Shown: positions 1 through 5,984, counted from the first letter of the stretch. The stretch is DNA of 7,992 nucleotides from Chloroflexota bacterium (GCA_021777365.1 JAJYDP010000204.1:1-7992), one strand, 5' to 3'. Numbers and translations: made by a program. Notes: generated by a model from the letters alone, not told the origin.

Positions 1-36
1 CTGCTCCTTGGCGTTCAACGTCAGTGTCTCCCTCAT
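1..36 (-). CDS. Transposase, N-terminal 12 codons only (partial)
   Basis: On the minus strand an ATG at 36-34 opens the frame MRETLTLNAKEQ, which runs off the left edge. A short 'LTLxxKEQ' opening just before a helix-turn-helix is familiar from integrase-core transposases of IS21/ISNCY-like elements, and the frame sits immediately inside a repeat-bearing IS-type end. No clear Shine-Dalgarno precedes it. Twelve residues cannot establish the family, so this call rests mainly on context. An alternative plus-strand reading of the same bases (a C-terminus ending at a TGA at 47-49) has no recognisable features. Confidence 0.45.
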   Translation of the reverse strand, partial: MRETLTLNAKEQ

Positions 37-45
37 GGGGCGAGA

Positions 46-91
46 CTGACAAAATCACTGAGCAGTTGGCCCTGACAGTTTCACTGAGCAG
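46..91. repeat. Two 20-bp direct repeats, 26-bp period (IS subterminal repeats)
   Basis: Copy 1 (46-65) and copy 2 (72-91) share CTGACA, then three differing bases (AAA versus GTT), then TCACTGAGCAG: 17 of 20 positions are identical. The 26-bp offset and the position just inside the putative IS tip suggest transposase-binding repeats. A third CTGACA at 103-108 lacks the rest of the repeat and is interpreted instead as a -35 box. Confidence 0.7.
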
Positions 92-102
92 GGACAGCCG
101 GG

Positions 103-131
103 CTGACACCGGGGCGCGGGCGTGCTATCCT
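103..131 (+). promoter_or_regulatory. Predicted sigma-70-type promoter for rplS
   Basis: CTGACA (103-108; one mismatch to TTGACA) is followed after exactly 17 bp by TATCCT (126-131), which fits TAnnnT. TGC immediately before the -10 gives an extended -10. Transcription would start near 137-139, leaving a leader of about 85 nt. The promoter lies 6 bp beyond the putative IS edge, so rplS would be transcribed independently of whatever lies beyond the element. Confidence 0.6.
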
Positions 132-223
132 CCGCCGTCGGCCTAGCCCTCTGAGGCGCGCCGCCCCATGCCTCCGAGACCCGCAGCCGCCGCTGCCGAC
201 GACCGAACAAGGACTGCTCTACC
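132..223 (+). promoter_or_regulatory. rplS 5' leader with possible competing stems
   Basis: CGTCGGC (136-142), at the predicted transcript start, is the reverse complement of GCCGACG (195-201), just upstream of the AAGGA ribosome-binding site (209-213). Inside, GAGGC (153-157) can pair with GCCTC (170-174). GCAGC (183-187) can pair with GCTGC (192-196), and this overlaps the outer stem, so the two would compete. Some r-protein leaders, including L19 leaders in other phyla, are autoregulatory, but I do not recognise a known family here. In GC-rich DNA such stems can arise by chance. Confidence 0.25.
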
Positions 224-568
224 GTGAACGTGCTCAACGAGATCGTGGCCGACCAGCTTCGGACCGACCTTCCCGCCATCGTGCCCGGCGACACCGTCAA
301 GGTGTCGGCGAAGGTGGTCGAGGGCAACCGCGAGCGCATTCAGGTCTTCGAGGGCCTCGTGATGCGGGTGCGCAACTCGGGGATCGCCACCACGATCACC
401 GTGCGGCGCATCGCCTCGGGCGTCGGCGTGGAGCGGACGTTCAAGCTGCACAGCCCGCGCATCGAGAAGATCGAGGTCGTGCGCCACGGCGAGGTGCGCC
501 GCGCCAAGCTGTACTTCCTGCGCGACCGCGTGGGCAAGGCCGCGACCACGCTCCGCGAGCGCCGCTAG
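224..568 (+). CDS. rplS: 50S ribosomal protein L19
   Basis: Component of the large ribosomal subunit, located at the interface with the 30S subunit. The 114-aa length is normal for the family. Hallmarks are present in order: PGDTVKV (residues 21-27), [12 protein letters not shown] (about 33-44), [15 protein letters not shown] (about 59-73), [11 protein letters not shown], and the C-terminal [17 protein letters not shown]. The GTG at 224 is chosen because it gives the family-typical N-terminus and has AAGGA at 209-213, 10 nt upstream. rplS normally sits downstream of rpsP-rimM-trmD; here an IS-like end lies directly upstream. It carries its own predicted promoter at 103-131 and a strong hairpin downstream at 617-642, so it is probably transcribed as a single gene. 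Confidence 0.97.
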   Translation: MNVLNEIVADQLRTDLPAIVPGDTVKVSAKVVEGNRERIQVFEGLVMRVRNSGIATTITVRRIASGVGVERTFKLHSPRIEKIEVVRHGEVRRAKLYFLRDRVGKAATTLRERR

Positions 569-616
569 CCCGCCGGGCCGGCGGCCGGAGCCGTCGGCCG
601 GCGCACGTTCCGCTCC

Positions 617-642
617 CGACCCCCGGTCAGCGCCGGGGGTCG
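617..642. terminator. Strong hairpin between convergent rplS and phzF-like gene
   Basis: CGACCCCCGG (617-626) pairs perfectly with CCGGGGGTCG (633-642) across a 6-nt loop, TCAGCG. It lies between the stops of rplS (568) and the minus-strand gene (659), where a bidirectional terminator is expected. A T-tract is poor on both sides (GATCGATT on the plus strand), as is common for terminators in high-GC bacteria. A weaker 7-bp stem (582-588 with 594-600) lies just upstream. Confidence 0.65.
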
Positions 643-658
643 ATCGATTCCCGGAGGC

Positions 659-1492
659 TCACAGGTCCACCGTGCCGGTCACCACGGTGATCGACCGGCC
701 CCCGGTCCAGATCGTCCCGTCGGCGTCTTGGGTGACCTCCACGCGGCCGGCCCGGCCGATCGCCGCGCCCTGCGTCGCCACGTAGGGCGGTGTCAGCCGG
801 CCACTGCGGACGAGCCAGCCGGCGGCCGACGCGTTGAGGCTGCCGGTCACCGGGTCCTCGACGACGGAGCCGTCCTGGGGCCACATGGCGCGCACCTCGA
901 GCGCGGCGGGGGATCCCGCCGGGTAGAGCCCGAGCAGCCCGAGGTCGCAGAACACCGCGCCGGGGCGAACGGACAGCACGGCCTCCGCGCTCTGGAGCAG
1001 GACGGCCACCCAGCCCGGGCCGTTGTCGGCCCACTGGGCGTCGGCGATGTCGTGGCGCTCGAGGCCGATCGAGGCCGCGATCCGCTCGATCAGCGCCTCC
1101 TCCACCGGCCCCGACCGGAGCAGGGGAGGCTCCGCGAACGCGAGCGTGCCGTCACCCGCCCGTCGTACCGGGATCAGCCCGGACGCGCACGACTGCACGA
1201 CGGTCGTCTCGTCCCTCGGCCGCCCGCCCGCCTCGAGCCAGGCGTGGCACGTGCCCAGGGTGGGGTGGCCGGCGAAGGGGACCTCGCCCTGGGGCGTGAA
1301 GATGCGCACGGCGTAGTCCGCGGCAGGGTCGTCGGGCGGCAGGACGAAGGTGGTCTCGGACAGGTTGGTCCAGCGGGCGAACCGCTGCATCTCCCGGGCG
1401 CTGAGGCCGGACGCGTCCAGCACCACGGCGAGGGGGTTGCCGAGCCCGGGCCCCGTCGTGAACACGTCAACCTGCGCGAAGGGCCGCTGCAT
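659..1492 (-). CDS. PhzF-family isomerase/epimerase
   Basis: This 277-aa protein belongs to the PhzF family (two-domain diaminopimelate-epimerase fold). Family hallmarks are: QVDVFTTGPGLGNPLAVV at residues 7-24; NLSETTFV at 43-50, with E46 matching the catalytic glutamate of PhzF; RIFTPQGEVPFAGHPTLG at 63-80, with the GHPTLG motif; and EDPVTGS at 212-218. The ATG at 1492 gives the canonical N-terminus; reading further upstream would run into rnhB. Family members catalyse proton-shift isomerisations. True PhzF acts on dihydro-hydroxyanthranilate in phenazine synthesis, but most genomic homologues have unknown substrates, and no phenazine genes are nearby. It is cytosolic by appearance. It sits against the direction of all its neighbours, convergent to rplS and divergent from rnhB, in a slot that often holds lepB in actinobacteria, so it looks like an inserted passenger. 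The substrate is not predictable. Confidence 0.92.
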   Translation of the reverse strand: MQRPFAQVDVFTTGPGLGNPLAVVLDASGLSAREMQRFARWTNLSETTFVLPPDDPAADYAVRIFTPQGEVPFAGHPTLGTCHAWLEAGGRPRDETTVVQSCASGLIPVRRAGDGTLAFAEPPLLRSGPVEEALIERIAASIGLERHDIADAQWADNGPGWVAVLLQSAEAVLSVRPGAVFCDLGLLGLYPAGSPAALEVRAMWPQDGSVVEDPVTGSLNASAAGWLVRSGRLTPPYVATQGAAIGRAGRVEVTQDADGTIWTGGRSITVVTGTVDL

Positions 1493-1540
1493 GCCCCGAG
1501 TGTGCCGCCGATCGCCGTGCGGCGCTACGCTGTGGACGAG
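1493..1540. promoter_or_regulatory. 48-bp divergent intergenic region; possible -10 for rnhB
   Basis: The only gap between the leftward phzF-like start and the rightward rnhB start. TACGCT (1526-1531) fits TAnnnT and would place the rnhB transcription start at about 1538-1541, essentially at its ATG (leaderless or nearly so). No good -35 is visible at 16-18 bp upstream. No convincing TAnnnT box is seen on the minus strand for the phzF-like gene. Confidence 0.35.
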
Positions 1541-2308
1541 ATGGCCGCGATCGTGCCCACCCTCCACTACGAGCGCCCGCTGTGGAATGCCGGCCTGCTG
1601 CGGGTCGCCGGCGTCGACGAGGTGGGCGTGGCCCCGACCTGCGGCGCGGTCGTGGCGGCGGCCGTGGTCATGCCGCCCAACTGCAAGCGCATCCCGGGCG
1701 TGCGGGACTCCAAGACGCTCTCCGCTGCCCAGCGTGAGCGGCTCGCCCCGATCATCCGGCGACGGGCCGTGGCGGTCGGCGTCGGGGCCGCGTCGGTGGC
1801 CGACATCGACCGCCTCAACATCTACCACGCCACCCACCTCGCGATGCGCCGCGCGATCGCCCGCCTCGGCGGCCACGACCACGTGCTGGTGGACGGCCTC
1901 CGGATCGCGGGCTTCGAGGAGCAGGTGGGCCCGTACACGGCCGTCGTCGACGGCGACGCGAAGGTCTACTCGATCGCGTGCGCCTCGGTCGTCGCCAAGA
2001 TCGTCCGCGACCGGATGATGCACAACCTCGCGCTGCGCTACCCGCAGTACGGCTGGGATCGGAACGCCGGGTACGCCACGCTCGAGCACCGGGAGGCGAT
2101 CCGGGCCTACGGCCTGACGCCGCACCACCGGCGGAGTTGGCAGGCGCTCCGGGTCCTCTTGGCCGGCGACCAGCTGGCGCTGTTCGACGAGGTGCCGGGG
2201 GACCCGGGCGACGGCGGGGCCGAGAACGTCCACAGCGCCGATGCCGATCTGGTCGAGGCCGCCCTGGAGCTCGACCGGGACCTGGCGGAGTGGGGCGCCG
2301 GCAGCTGA
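1541..2308 (+). CDS. rnhB: Ribonuclease HII with atypical GRG motif
   Basis: RNase HII nicks RNA in RNA-DNA hybrids and 5' of single ribonucleotides in DNA, starting ribonucleotide excision repair; it acts with divalent metal on the nucleoid. The product is 255 aa. The four acidic residues are visible: D26-E27 (GVDEVG), D118 (LVDG) and D139 (VDGDAKV). RDSKTLS (55-61), SIACASVVAKIVRD (144-157), the substrate-contacting GYATLEH block and HHRRSW also fit. Just after DE, where the family has GRGPLxG, this protein reads GVAPTCG (29-35), so the GRG motif that reads the RNA-DNA junction is lost. A pair of compensating 1-base indels would restore it (see findings). The ATG at 1541 is preferred over in-frame GTGs at 1517 and 1532, with a weak GGACGAG upstream. 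The last roughly 40 residues form an acidic, poorly conserved tail. Confidence 0.93.
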   Translation: MAAIVPTLHYERPLWNAGLLRVAGVDEVGVAPTCGAVVAAAVVMPPNCKRIPGVRDSKTLSAAQRERLAPIIRRRAVAVGVGAASVADIDRLNIYHATHLAMRRAIARLGGHDHVLVDGLRIAGFEEQVGPYTAVVDGDAKVYSIACASVVAKIVRDRMMHNLALRYPQYGWDRNAGYATLEHREAIRAYGLTPHHRRSWQALRVLLAGDQLALFDEVPGDPGDGGAENVHSADADLVEAALELDRDLAEWGAGS

Positions 2309-2338
2309 GCGGCGGGCGCCGTCCGGTGCCCGGGTGCA

Positions 2339-2366
2339 GCGGCGGTCGGCCAGGGGAACCCGCCGC
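2339..2366 (+). other. Weak hairpin in the rnhB-yraN gap
   Basis: GCGGCGG (2339-2345) can pair with CCGCCGC (2360-2366) over a 14-nt loop within the 107-bp gap between rnhB and yraN (2309-2415). No T-run follows. It may be chance structure in GC-rich DNA. Apart from this I see no gene, clear promoter or strong Shine-Dalgarno in the gap. Confidence 0.2.
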
Positions 2367-2415
2367 GCAATGCCGGGATAAGGCGCGGTTGATCGGCCCG
2401 GGACAGGCTGGCGGC

Positions 2416-2817
2416 ATGGAACGTGCACGCTCGACCCCAGCCCAGCGCATCGGCGACGAGGGCGAGCGCGTGGCGGCCGAGCGCCTCGAGGCGATGGGCT
2501 GGCAGGTCATCGCCCGAAACGTGCGCGTCGGCCGCGCCGAGCTGGACCTGCTCGCCATCGACCCGGCCGACCCGCCGTCGCTGGTCGTGGTCGAGGTCCG
2601 CCGCCGGGCTCGACGCGACTTCGGGCTGGCCGAGGAGACCGTCGACCGCCGCAAGCGCGCGGTCCTGCGCCGGGCGGCGGGCGAGCTGGCCTGGCGAGGA
2701 TCGCTCCCGGACGGCCGGCGGCTGCCGCCGCTTCCGGTGCGGGTGGACCTGATCGCGATCGACCGGGGTCCCGACGGCCGGCTCTCGCTCCGCCACCACC
2801 GGGGCATCGCGGTGTAG
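2416..2817 (+). CDS. yraN: UPF0102 (YraN) family nuclease-fold protein
   Basis: A 133-aa protein of the UPF0102/YraN family, which has the PD-(D/E)XK/Holliday-junction-resolvase-like fold. The biological role remains unsettled. Family signatures: GDEGERVAAERLEAMGWQVIARN (residues 13-35), the E42-x-D44 pair in RAELDLLAID, VVVEVRRR (57-64), and a terminal VRVDLIAID strand. The usual EVK triad reads EVR here (E60, R62), a conservative change at the position of the catalytic-type lysine. The ATG at 2416 gives a standard N-terminus; the upstream GGCTGGCGGC is a poor ribosome-binding site. The rnhB-yraN pairing is common in actinobacteria and related groups, so the two are probably co-transcribed. 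Between its stop and the rpsB promoter (2818-2885) there are only GC-rich short palindromes. Confidence 0.9.
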   Translation: MERARSTPAQRIGDEGERVAAERLEAMGWQVIARNVRVGRAELDLLAIDPADPPSLVVVEVRRRARRDFGLAEETVDRRKRAVLRRAAGELAWRGSLPDGRRLPPLPVRVDLIAIDRGPDGRLSLRHHRGIAV

Positions 2818-2885
2818 GGTCGCGGCCGCGGGAGCTGCACCCGTCCGCCACGGCGGCCGAGCCGGCCGGTCCGGGGACGGGCGTG

Positions 2886-2894
2886 TGCTACACT
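2886..2894 (+). promoter_or_regulatory. Extended -10 promoter element for rpsB
   Basis: TGC followed by TACACT (2889-2894) forms an extended -10, similar to the TGC-TATCCT ahead of rplS; both lie within GTGCTA. The -35 region at about 2866-2871 (CCGGTC) is weak, which extended -10 promoters tolerate. Transcription would start at about 2901, giving a leader of roughly 160 nt. Confidence 0.5.
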
Positions 2895-2900
2895 CCCGCC

Positions 2901-2919
2901 CGCCGTGGACCCCACGGCG
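2901..2919 (+). promoter_or_regulatory. Compact 8-bp hairpin at the predicted 5' end of the rpsB transcript
   Basis: CGCCGTGG (2901-2908) pairs perfectly with CCACGGCG (2912-2919) over a 3-nt loop, ACC. The predicted start site coincides with the first base of the stem, so the mRNA would begin with this stem-loop. Such 5' caps can protect mRNA from 5'-end-dependent decay, and it could alternatively be an r-protein binding site. A second stem, GGAGCT (2951-2956) with AGCTCC (2968-2973), and a near-repeat (GCGGTCCCCGCAG at 3012 versus GCGGTCCGCGGAG at 3025) follow in the leader. CAGGAGGT (3049-3056) is the rpsB ribosome-binding site. Confidence 0.5.
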
Positions 2920-3061
2920 ATTGGTCATGCCCGCCCGGCGGACGCTGGACGGAGCTCACACGCGGACAGCTCCCTGACGGGACGGTGCCGTTGCCGGGCC
3001 AGGCCCCGAGCGCGGTCCCCGCAGGCGGTCCGCGGAGGACACGAACCGCAGGAGGTCACGC

Positions 3062-3922
3062 GTGCCCACCGTCTCGATGCGCCAGCTCCTCGAGGCCGGC
3101 GTCCACTTCGGACACCAGACCCGGCGCTGGAACCCGAAGATGAAGCCCTACATCTTCGCCGAGCGCAACGGCATCCACATCATCGACCTGGCGCAGACGG
3201 TCAAGCGCCTCGACGTCGCGCTCGCGTACGTCACCGACACGGTCGCCCGCGGCGAGAGCGTGCTCTTCGTGGGCACCAAGAAGCAGGCGCAGGAGCCGGT
3301 GATGCAGGAGGCCATCCGGGCCGGCCAGCCGTACGTCACCAAGCGCTGGCTCGGCGGCATGCTGACCAACTTCGTGACCATCAAGAAGCGCATCGGGCTG
3401 CTCGACCAGCTCGAGGCCCGCCAGATGGCGGGGGACTTCGACCGGATGACGAAGAAGGAGGCCGCCAAGCACCTCGAGGAGCTGACCAAGCTCCAGGCGA
3501 CGCTGGGCGGCATCCGCAAGATGAAGCGGCTCCCGGGAGCGATCTTCATCGTCGACCCCCACCGCGAGCGCATCGCGGTGACCGAGGCCAACAAGCTCGA
3601 GATCCCGGTCGTCGGCACCGGCGACACGAACGTGGACCCCGACGAGCTCGACTACATCATCCCGGCCAACGACGACGCGATCCGCGCGATCCGGCTGCTG
3701 TGCCAGCTGGTGGCCGACGCGGCCATCGAGGGCGCGCGCCTGCGCGCTGCCCACGCGGCCGCGGAGCCGGAGCCGGCCGAGGCGCCGGCGGCCGAGGAGC
3801 CGGAGTTCGACGAGAGGGCCGCGGCCGACCTGGTGGCCCAGCTCGCGGCCGGCGGCACGCTGACCTTCGAGCCCGAGGACGACGACCTGCTGCCCGGCGC
3901 CCCGGCCGCGTCCGCCGAGTGA
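3062..3922 (+). CDS. rpsB: 30S ribosomal protein S2
   Basis: Late-assembling small-subunit protein that bridges the head and body of the 30S near the mRNA exit. 286 aa. Signatures: [20 protein letters not shown] at the N-terminus, [61 protein letters not shown], and the second S2 signature region [20 protein letters not shown]. The GTG at 3062 is supported by GGAGGT at 3051-3056 (5-nt spacing). The conserved S2 body ends at about residue 234. The last roughly 52 residues are an Ala/Pro/Glu/Asp-rich acidic tail not present in the E. coli protein (241 aa); such tails occur in several high-GC lineages. It is followed by tsf after a 120-bp gap containing a hairpin, the classic rpsB-tsf pair. Confidence 0.98.
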   Translation: MPTVSMRQLLEAGVHFGHQTRRWNPKMKPYIFAERNGIHIIDLAQTVKRLDVALAYVTDTVARGESVLFVGTKKQAQEPVMQEAIRAGQPYVTKRWLGGMLTNFVTIKKRIGLLDQLEARQMAGDFDRMTKKEAAKHLEELTKLQATLGGIRKMKRLPGAIFIVDPHRERIAVTEANKLEIPVVGTGDTNVDPDELDYIIPANDDAIRAIRLLCQLVADAAIEGARLRAAHAAAEPEPAEAPAAEEPEFDERAAADLVAQLAAGGTLTFEPEDDDLLPGAPAASAE

Positions 3923-3944
3923 CGCCGCTCCGGGCGGGCCCGCT

Positions 3945-3976
3945 CGGCCAGCCCGGCTGACGCCGGCCGCTGGCCG
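3945..3976 (+). terminator. Bulged 13-bp hairpin between rpsB and tsf (attenuator or processing site)
   Basis: The outer stem CGGCCAGC (3945-3952) pairs with GCTGGCCG (3969-3976). The stem continues as CCGGC (3953-3957) with GCCGG (3962-3966), closing a TGAC tetraloop and leaving a 2-nt bulge (3967-3968). It begins 23 nt after the rpsB stop. The downstream TCGTCTGCG is not a real T-tract, so full intrinsic termination is doubtful. Partial attenuation or RNase processing would set different levels of S2 and EF-Ts. No promoter-like box for tsf is evident in the rest of the gap. Confidence 0.5.
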
Positions 3977-4042
3977 TCGTCTGCGTGCAACGAACCTTGG
4001 CGGGCGCGACCCGCCGAACACCACGACAGGAGCATCACCCAC

Positions 4043-4639
4043 ATGGCGATCACGGCCGAGGCCGTCAAGGAGCTTCGAGAGCGCACCGGCGCGGGCATGA
4101 TGGACTGCAAGCGCGCGCTCGAGGAGGTCGGCGGCGACATGGAGAAGGCCGTCGCGCTGCTGCGCGAGCGCGGTCTCGCGGCGGCGGCGAAGAAGGCCGG
4201 CCGCGACGCCCGCGAGGGCCTCGTGGCCAGCTACATCCACACCGGGGGCCGCGTCGGCGTGCTGATCGAGGTCAACTGCGAGACGGACTTCGTCGCCCGG
4301 ACGGAGGAGTTCCAGAAGCTCGTGCGCGACCTCGCGATGCAGGTCGCCGGCCTCGCGCCGCTGTACGTGGACACCGACCGCATCCCGCCCGCCGAGCTCG
4401 AGGCCAAGAAGGCGGCGCTGCTCGCCGACGAGTCCACCCAGAGCAAGCCCGAGGCGATTCGCGGGAAGATCGTGGAGGGGCAGCTCGCGAAGTGGTACAA
4501 GGAGGTCTGCCTGCTCGAGCAGCCCTTCCGCGACGAGGACCGGTCCGTGCGCGACCTGGTGACCGAGAAGATCTCGACGATCGGCGAGAACATCCGCGTC
4601 CGGCGCTTCGTCCGCTTCGCCCTCGGGGAGGAGATGTGA
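4043..4639 (+). CDS. tsf: Elongation factor Ts (short form)
   Basis: Guanine-nucleotide exchange factor that releases GDP from EF-Tu in the cytosol. The 198-aa product is the short EF-Ts type (as in Thermus and several other phyla) rather than the roughly 280-aa E. coli type. It shows the N-terminal UBA-like domain ([20 protein letters not shown], residues 7-26), the linker [10 protein letters not shown] (50-59), and the EF-Tu-contacting TDFVAR (81-86). The C-terminal helical part reads [20 protein letters not shown], then EQPF. The ATG at 4043 follows AGGAG at 4028-4032 with 10-nt spacing. Its last codons overlap pyrH by 4 nt (GTGA), implying translational coupling to the downstream operon. 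Confidence 0.97.
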   Translation: MAITAEAVKELRERTGAGMMDCKRALEEVGGDMEKAVALLRERGLAAAAKKAGRDAREGLVASYIHTGGRVGVLIEVNCETDFVARTEEFQKLVRDLAMQVAGLAPLYVDTDRIPPAELEAKKAALLADESTQSKPEAIRGKIVEGQLAKWYKEVCLLEQPFRDEDRSVRDLVTEKISTIGENIRVRRFVRFALGEEM

Positions 4640-5430
4640 CCGAGCCCGGTCGGGCGGCAGGCGGGAGTGCGGGGCCGGACACGGCCCCCAGCCCCGGCCC
4701 GCTCCGCTACCGCCGGATCCTGCTCAAGCTCTCGGGCGAGGCCCTGCTCGGGGAGCGCCAGTACGGCGTCGACCCGGCGTTCTGCGCGTTCATCGCCCGG
4801 CAGGTCGCCGACGTCGTCGCCATGGGCGTCGAGGTCGGGATCGTCGTCGGCGGCGGCAACATCTTCCGCGGCATGGCCGCGGCCGCCCGCGGCATGGACC
4901 GCGCGACGGGCGACTACATCGGCATGCTGGCCACGGTCATGAACGGACTCGCCCTGCAGGACGCGATCGAGCGCGCGGGCGTCCCCGTCCGGGTCATGTC
5001 GGCGATCGCGATGAACGAGGTCGCGGAGCCGTACATCCGCCGCCGCGCCGTCCGCCACCTCGAGAAGGGCCGGGTCGTGGTGTTCGTGGCCGGCACCGGC
5101 AACCCGTACTTCACCACGGACACCGCGGCCGCGCTGCGCGCCGTGGAGATCGACGCCGAGGTCCTGCTCAAGGCCACCAAGGTGGACGGCGTCTACGACG
5201 CGGACCCGATGAAGGTCCCCACGGCGACGCGCTACGAGCGCCTGGGCTACCTCGACGTCCTGCGCGACCAGCTCAAGGTGCTCGACGCGGCGGCGGTCTC
5301 CCTCTGCCAGGAGAACGACCTGCCGATCGTCGTGTTCGACCTCAACCGACCGGAGAACATCACGAGGGTGGCTCGCGGCGAGCCAGTGGGAACCCTCATC
5401 GCCGGCGAGACCGGAGGAGCCACCGCATGA
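4636..5430 (+). CDS. pyrH: UMP kinase
   Basis: Bacterial UMP kinase of the amino-acid-kinase superfamily, phosphorylating UMP to UDP with ATP in pyrimidine nucleotide synthesis; usually a hexamer regulated by GTP and UTP. 264 aa. Motifs: KLSGE (31-35), [10 protein letters not shown] (70-79), [12 protein letters not shown] (92-103), [20 protein letters not shown] (126-145), [10 protein letters not shown] (153-162) and [13 protein letters not shown]. The start is the GTG at 4636, which overlaps the tsf stop as GTGA and has GGGGAGGAG (4625-4633) directly upstream. No alternative start occurs before the conserved [11 protein letters not shown], so this start adds a roughly 23-residue Pro/Ala/Gly-rich N-terminal extension that is probably disordered. 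It ends with an ATGA overlap into frr. Confidence 0.97.
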   Translation: MTEPGRAAGGSAGPDTAPSPGPLRYRRILLKLSGEALLGERQYGVDPAFCAFIARQVADVVAMGVEVGIVVGGGNIFRGMAAAARGMDRATGDYIGMLATVMNGLALQDAIERAGVPVRVMSAIAMNEVAEPYIRRRAVRHLEKGRVVVFVAGTGNPYFTTDTAAALRAVEIDAEVLLKATKVDGVYDADPMKVPTATRYERLGYLDVLRDQLKVLDAAAVSLCQENDLPIVVFDLNRPENITRVARGEPVGTLIAGETGGATA

Positions 5431-5984
5431 CCAGCGAAGACCTAGCCAGCGCCGAGCACAAGATGTCGCGCGCGGTGGAGGCGATGGAGCGCGATTTCGC
5501 CGGACTCCGGACCGGCCGGGCCTCGACCGCCCTCGTCGAGCGGATCCACGTGGAGTACTACGGCACGCCCACGCCGCTCAACCAGCTGGCCTCGATCAGC
5601 GTGCCCGAGCCGCACCAGATCGTGATCCAGCCCTGGGACCGGGGCGTCCTGGGCGCCATCGAGAAGGCCATCATGAAGTCCGACATCGGGCTCATGCCCA
5701 ATGTGGACGGCACGGTCGTGCGCCTCAACATCCCGCCGCTCACCGAGGAGCGTCGCAAGGACATCGTCAAGAGCGTCCACAAGCGGATGGAAGAGGCGCG
5801 CGTCGAGATCCGCAACCTCCGCCGCGAGGCGGCGGACGCCATCAAGAGGGAGGAGCGTGACGGCACGCTCGGCGCGGACGAGTCGCGCCGGCAGCAGGAC
5901 CAGCTCCAGAAGATCACCGACCGGGTGATCGCCGACGTGGATCGGCTCGGTGGCGTCAAGGAGCAGGAGGTCCTCGAGGTCTAG
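5427..5984 (+). CDS. frr: Ribosome recycling factor
   Basis: With EF-G, RRF splits post-termination ribosomes. The 185-aa length is exactly typical. Conserved features: [18 protein letters not shown] near residues 16-33, the [19 protein letters not shown] segment of the second domain, [29 protein letters not shown], the long-helix stretch VRNLRREA-like ([14 protein letters not shown]), and a terminal helix with [10 protein letters not shown]. The ATG at 5427 overlaps the pyrH stop (ATGA) and is preceded by GGAGGA (5413-5418) at 8-nt spacing. The pyrH-frr pair is one of the most conserved in bacteria. Confidence 0.98.
   Translation: MTSEDLASAEHKMSRAVEAMERDFAGLRTGRASTALVERIHVEYYGTPTPLNQLASISVPEPHQIVIQPWDRGVLGAIEKAIMKSDIGLMPNVDGTVVRLNIPPLTEERRKDIVKSVHKRMEEARVEIRNLRREAADAIKREERDGTLGADESRRQQDQLQKITDRVIADVDRLGGVKEQEVLEV

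Larger units (their letters stand above)
1..96 (-). mobile_element. End of an insertion sequence (transposase-proximal end), truncated by the window
   Basis: Read on the minus strand from 96, the sequence begins TGTCCCTGCTCAGTG, contains two copies of a subterminal repeat, and leads into an ATG at 36 that opens a transposase-like reading frame. A TG tip with tandem subterminal repeats is known for IS21-type and related DDE-integrase elements (some IS481/ISNCY members also start TGT). The outer edge at 96 is my inference from the TG tip. The other IS end and any target duplication lie outside the window. rplS usually follows trmD, so an element here would separate rplS from its normal upstream partner. 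A multicopy IS at the left end would also explain why an assembly stops here. Confidence 0.5.

Noticed and set aside
728..1540. Upstream extension of the rnhB frame to 728
   Set aside because: It is antisense to the phzF-like gene and low-complexity; RNase HII homology starts shortly after 1541.
1493..2428. Upstream extension of the minus-strand phzF frame to 2428
   Set aside because: The extension is antisense to rnhB, and the PhzF family N-terminus begins at the ATG at 1492.
2821..2830. Palindrome CGCGGCCGCG and nearby GGCC-rich repeats between yraN and rpsB
   Set aside because: Short palindromes are expected at this GC content; no T-tract, spacing or repetition suggests a functional site.
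3056..4240. Long minus-strand frames opposite rpsB and tsf
   Set aside because: They are shadows of the GC-rich codon pattern of two unambiguous plus-strand genes.
3985..4635. N-terminal extension of the pyrH frame through tsf
   Set aside because: It is an out-of-frame read of tsf; the GTG at 4636 with its GTGA overlap and ribosome-binding site is a normal coupled start.
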